Shown here: in pieces, positions 61,576 to 64,000 of the stretch
Numbering within the stretch: position 1 is the stretch's first letter
Layout: each line of letters begins with the position of its first letter
NCBI GenBank assembly: GCA_945881915.1
Contig: CAMCVW010000008.1
Span: 43,322 to 107,321, forward strand
From: Thermoflexus hugenholtzii JAD2
GTDB lineage: Bacteria; Chloroflexota; Chloroflexia; Chloroflexales; Roseiflexaceae
Direction of reading: 5' to 3'
Length of the DNA: 64,000 nucleotides
The notes under the pieces: generated by a model
What the model was told of the DNA's origin: nothing
The model's database searches: none
The model's input: the letters and a program-made list of their open reading frames with translations, nothing else
Program-made: the position numbers and the translations under genes

Positions 61576-62298
61576 ATGTCTTGCACACACGCACTACATG
61601 CACAACTCGTGCAGGTGATGGCACGTGTGACGACGCAGATGCGGGTGGCGCGCTTGGTCATTCCGACCGTGACGCGGGCGTTGTCTGCGGTCGCGCACTT
61701 GGAAGTCGCATTGGGATGCGCTGCAGGTAGTTCGTCGCGGCACGGCCACCGGCGCATCGCCCGACTTGCCCGTGATGTGGTGTATTGGTGGAGGGTGGTA
61801 TGCGACACCGACATGGTACCGCGCTGTATGGTGGCGCCGTTGCTCGAGATAGGTTCGAATGTGATTGACGCACTCGGTGCCGATGCGCACCGGATAATCC
61901 AGGAGGATGCAATGCCACGAGATACCGCGATGCAGATACAGAGTTTTGGACTGGCCGTACAGGTGGTGACGATTGCCCAGCAGTTGACGCCGTCACCGCA
62001 GAATGTGGCCATCGTCGAGGGATTTGTGCGGAGTGGGACGCGGATTGGGGCGTTCATCGAACGGGCCTTGGTCGAAGGCGAGATGCGGGCGCATTCTACC
62101 GATATCGTCGCGGCCGTCGATTGCATCCACGAGACGTTGTATTGGCTGCGGGTGCTCGAGGTCAGCCAACTCGTGGCAGTACCAGTGACTGAGCCGTTGT
62201 ATGCCGATTGCGAGGTGCTGCTGGGATTGATCGAGCAGACGTGCGCGCAGCCGGTGGGGTTAATGTATCGGCCGGACTATGACATGGTGACCAGATGA
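61576..62298 (+). CDS. Four-helix-bundle (S23/IVP-like) protein, internally duplicated
   Basis: 240 residues from ATG 61576 (AAGGAG upstream), 23 bases after dinB. The second half (res ~130-235; IVEGFVRSGTRIGAFIERALVEGEMRA ... CIHETLYWLRVLEVSQLV) matches the PF05635 pattern (RSxxSIgaNiaEa...KEAxETxYWL). The first half has the same hydrophobic spacing and a matching YWWRV block (DVVYWWRVVCDTDMVP), so the gene looks like two fused copies. Single-module relatives (~120 residues) occur in rRNA intervening sequences and near reverse-transcriptase-type elements. Function unknown. A much longer frame starts inside dinB and is not coding there. Confidence 0.68.
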   Translation: MSCTHALHAQLVQVMARVTTQMRVARLVIPTVTRALSAVAHLEVALGCAAGSSSRHGHRRIARLARDVVYWWRVVCDTDMVPRCMVAPLLEIGSNVIDALGADAHRIIQEDAMPRDTAMQIQSFGLAVQVVTIAQQLTPSPQNVAIVEGFVRSGTRIGAFIERALVEGEMRAHSTDIVAAVDCIHETLYWLRVLEVSQLVAVPVTEPLYADCEVLLGLIEQTCAQPVGLMYRPDYDMVTR

Positions 62299-62299
62299 T

Positions 62300-62337
62300 C
62301 ATTGAGCGGGGCTTTTTGCATAAAGCCCCGCTCAATG
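62300..62337 (+). repeat. Perfect 16-bp-stem hairpin after the four-helix-bundle gene
   Basis: Arms 62300-62315 and 62322-62337 are fully complementary with a 6-base loop. It immediately follows the stop codon. No T-tract on the plus strand, so function as a terminator is uncertain; very stable as RNA. Confidence 0.85.
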
Positions 62338-62388
62338 CCTGACGGGGTGGGGAGTGGTGGCATGCCTTGACGGTGGTGGGGCAAACAA

Positions 62389-62500
62389 GGGCGAGGTATA
62401 CCTCGCCCGTCGAATGAGGTATACCTCGCCCGCTCAGGAAGACCCGCTCAGGAAGAAGGTATGCACGCAGGTAAGTCACGCCTGCACTGATACCTGATAC
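62389..62500. repeat. Clustered palindromes and direct repeats between convergent genes
   Basis: GGGCGAGGTATACCTCGCCC (62389-62408) is a perfect 20-bp palindrome. Its core GAGGTATACCTC recurs at 62416-62427, followed by GCCCG. CCGCTCAGGAAGA occurs twice at 14-base spacing (62430-62442, 62444-62456). From 62458 a nested hairpin (AGGTAT/ATACCT around GCAGG/CCTGC) abuts the end of the isomerase gene. Confidence 0.85.
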
Positions 62501-63472
62501 CTATTTGTATATCTGTTGCAGCGAACTTTTGATGTATGCCATGATTTGTTTGAGGTCTGCGACGGGATTGCGGGCGGCGTCGAGTTCGAAGACTGCCCAA
62601 CCACGGTAGTCGATATCGCGCAAGAGCCGAGTCCAGGCAGGCCAATCGACGACGCCCTGTCCCACTGCGGCGAACCACTGGACTTGGGTGTCGTAGATGG
62701 TGTCGTCGATGGGCGTGTCGATGGGAGCAGGACCAGTGGCGTCCTTCCAGTGCGTCAAAATAACCCGGTCGCGGTGGCGCGCCACAATATCGATGGGGTT
62801 GGAGCCAGCCACCACAAATTGTGCCGTATCAGGGCACAAGTGGACATAACTCGGATCTGTCGCAAGCATAAACAAATCGACGTCGCGGCTATTGCGGAAC
62901 ATGCTGAACGCCTCGGGATGCAATGCCACCTTGACACCGCGACGGCGCGCATGATAGCCCATTTGATTGAGTGCATCTGCAATAGTCTGTGCCATGCGAG
63001 TATCGACAAAGACCGGTTGGTCTGCCAGTAGACTCGTGCGGAGCGGCAACGAGACGACCATGATGTCGCTCTGGCAGGTCGCCAAAAATGCTGCGTATTG
63101 ATCGGCCATCTCGGCAAGGACTGCGTGATCGGCCGGGTCGGCGATATTTGCGTAGCGGGTGGTGCCGGGGATGCGATTGGACATGTAGCCGCTACAGAGT
63201 TCGAGATGGTGATATCGCAAAGCATCGGCAAACCCAGTTGCCGAACCAAATGCTTCGACGGCGCTGTGCCAGTTACCGGGGGGGAAGGTTATTTCGAATC
63301 CGTCCAAGCCCGCGGCCTTGACATCCACAAAAATACGCTCCCAAAAACGCTCTGGAGTCCAGCCATTCTTTACCAGCACACCTTCGAGATCACTCATGTC
63401 GCCCGTGCCACCCCAGTATTCTGGTGCGTAGAAGGTAACCAGGTCGGTTGCAAATTTGATGTTGGCAGTCAT
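62501..63472 (-). CDS. Sugar phosphate isomerase/epimerase (xylose-isomerase-like TIM barrel)
   Basis: 323 residues. GGAGG six bases before ATG 63472. TIM-barrel of the IolE/EC-isomerase type: GLDGFEITFPPGNWHS, VSLPLRTSLL, GVKVALHPEAF (metal His-x-Glu), VHLCPDTAQFVVAGSNPIDIV (Asp), RVILTHWKDATG (His), AVFELDAARN (Glu). Such enzymes dehydrate or epimerise sugars and inositols with a divalent metal. The exact substrate is not recognisable, and no sugar-catabolic genes are adjacent. Confidence 0.85.
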   Translation of the reverse strand: MTANIKFATDLVTFYAPEYWGGTGDMSDLEGVLVKNGWTPERFWERIFVDVKAAGLDGFEITFPPGNWHSAVEAFGSATGFADALRYHHLELCSGYMSNRIPGTTRYANIADPADHAVLAEMADQYAAFLATCQSDIMVVSLPLRTSLLADQPVFVDTRMAQTIADALNQMGYHARRRGVKVALHPEAFSMFRNSRDVDLFMLATDPSYVHLCPDTAQFVVAGSNPIDIVARHRDRVILTHWKDATGPAPIDTPIDDTIYDTQVQWFAAVGQGVVDWPAWTRLLRDIDYRGWAVFELDAARNPVADLKQIMAYIKSSLQQIYK

Positions 63473-63491
63473 GAGAACCTCCGGGAAAAAT

Positions 63492-63519
63492 ATGAATTAT
63501 GAATTATGAATTATGAATT
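63492..63519. repeat. Heptamer microsatellite (ATGAATT)x4
   Basis: Four perfect copies of the 7-bp unit ATGAATT, lying 20 bases upstream of the isomerase start codon on the minus strand. It may sit at the edge of the mobile element to the right and could affect isomerase expression. Confidence 0.92.
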
Positions 63520-63623
63520 CGCAGATTGTCATACCAAGTGCGACATGACTGGAAAGAATTAAACACTCTACCGAAGCCTCTGTACAATGAGATTACGACA
63601 AAACAACGTACAGGAGAACCGCA

Positions 63624-64000
63624 GTGGAGTACCAACATTTTACCATGGGTGAACGTGAGCAGCTTGCTGGGTTTTTGGGGATGAACATGCGCATTCGCGC
63701 CATTGCTACTGCCATGAACCGGCACCCATCGACGATCGCGCGAGAACGGTCCAGAGGCACCATTGACGGTGTATATAGCGCGACCGGTGCTGCGACGGCT
63801 GCCAAGTTGCGCAGAAAAAACTCTGGCTCCAAAGGCCGGTACTCGTTCTCCATGGCGATGAACATCGGTGGGCTGCTTCGTTGTACGTGGTCGCCAGAAC
63901 AAATCGACGGGTACTGCTGGCTTCACGGCATCCCAATGACATCATGTAAGACCATCTACCGATGGCTCTATGCCGGCAAGCTTTTTTACTACCGTGCTGG
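63624..64000 (+). mobile_element. IS30-family transposase, 3' end beyond window
   Basis: A frame from GTG 63624 (CAGGAG seven bases before it) is open to the window end, about 125 residues. The N-terminus is IS30-like: YQHFTMGEREQLAGFLGMNM, a helix-turn-helix (IRAIATAMNRHPSTIARERS, with the R-E-R/S-P-S-T-I signature), and WSPEQIDGY ... SCKTIYRWLYAGKLFYY, matching the WSPEQIAGRL...TIYRWIY block. The catalytic DDE core lies outside the window. The left end of the element is not identifiable; it must be right of the microsatellite at 63519 or within 63520-63610. Confidence 0.85.

Noticed and set aside
1..64000. CRISPR array, tRNA or rRNA gene
   Set aside because: No regularly spaced repeats with unique spacers and no cloverleaf or rRNA-like segment were noticed; short tandem repeats present are microsatellite-like. 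A tRNAscan and Rfam search would settle this.

Overview
The window reads as a 64-kb stretch of ordinary bacterial chromosome. Genes are dense, Shine-Dalgarno sites are mostly strong, the genetic code is standard, and base composition is moderately GC-rich (not computed). No rRNA, tRNA, CRISPR array or prophage was recognised. The mix of genes fits a Chloroflexota bacterium best: a cytochrome c maturation cluster with a CxxxY-type CcmE, a CarH-like B12 photoreceptor repressor beside crtB, a beta-type glutamine synthetase, large anchored alpha-2-macroglobulin-like and BNR/VPS10-like propeller proteins, and an MGF-like mosaic of rRNA/tRNA methyltransferases. That assignment is an inference from gene content, not from a marker gene.

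Layout. 1-6330: end of a VOC protein, a secreted lipoprotein with a peptidase-M23-like fold, a gene-free gap of about 0.9 kb, then a giant BNR-propeller protein followed by a terminator whose descending arm is repeated in tandem. 6338-14222: a ChrB-like protein diverges from a ccmABCDEF operon, which ends in two membrane proteins with degenerate J-like N-termini, the second fused to a TlpA/ResA thioredoxin. 14233-22861: response regulator, proBA, a DHOD-like enzyme, homoserine dehydrogenase, a tail-anchored P-loop protein, a GTDC1/QTMAN-like glycosyltransferase and dnaN. 22882-32815: PIG-L deacetylase; a leftward hemW-kinase-rlmI-Lon-domain run; a rightward trmJ, glyA, proC, rsmC-like run; a short PRPP-synthetase-like gene. 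32843-35821: two YiiX-like papain-fold proteins flank a propeller lipoprotein, and one of the pair has lost its cysteine. 35965-43791: a leftward nitrogen-assimilation block glnA, amt, gltB with leader and terminator structures. 44030-50462: a secreted glycoside hydrolase overlaps an anchored Ig/alpha-2-macroglobulin-like protein. 50625-55586: aat, then a leftward CarH-like regulator, crtB, DUF2085, TIGR01777 and S1C protease group. 55706-64000: small propeller, methyltransferase and rhodanese genes, a secreted calcium-repeat protein, an A-type Fe-S carrier, dinB with a LexA-like box, a duplicated four-helix-bundle protein, a sugar isomerase, and the start of an IS30-family transposase cut by the window end.

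How the genes work together. Proline is served by three genes in two places (proBA and proC). Ammonium uptake and glutamine/glutamate synthesis are collected in one block. The Ccm cluster supplies periplasmic cytochrome c with its own thiol reductase. HemW, the Fe-S carrier and the Ccm genes together suggest a respiring cell with substantial haem traffic. The CarH-crtB arrangement suggests light-controlled carotenoid or other isoprenoid synthesis. The most unusual items are the J-like/thioredoxin fusions in the Ccm operon, the active/inactive papain-fold pair around a propeller lipoprotein, the amplified terminator arm at 6200-6330, and an attenuator-like leader on gltB.
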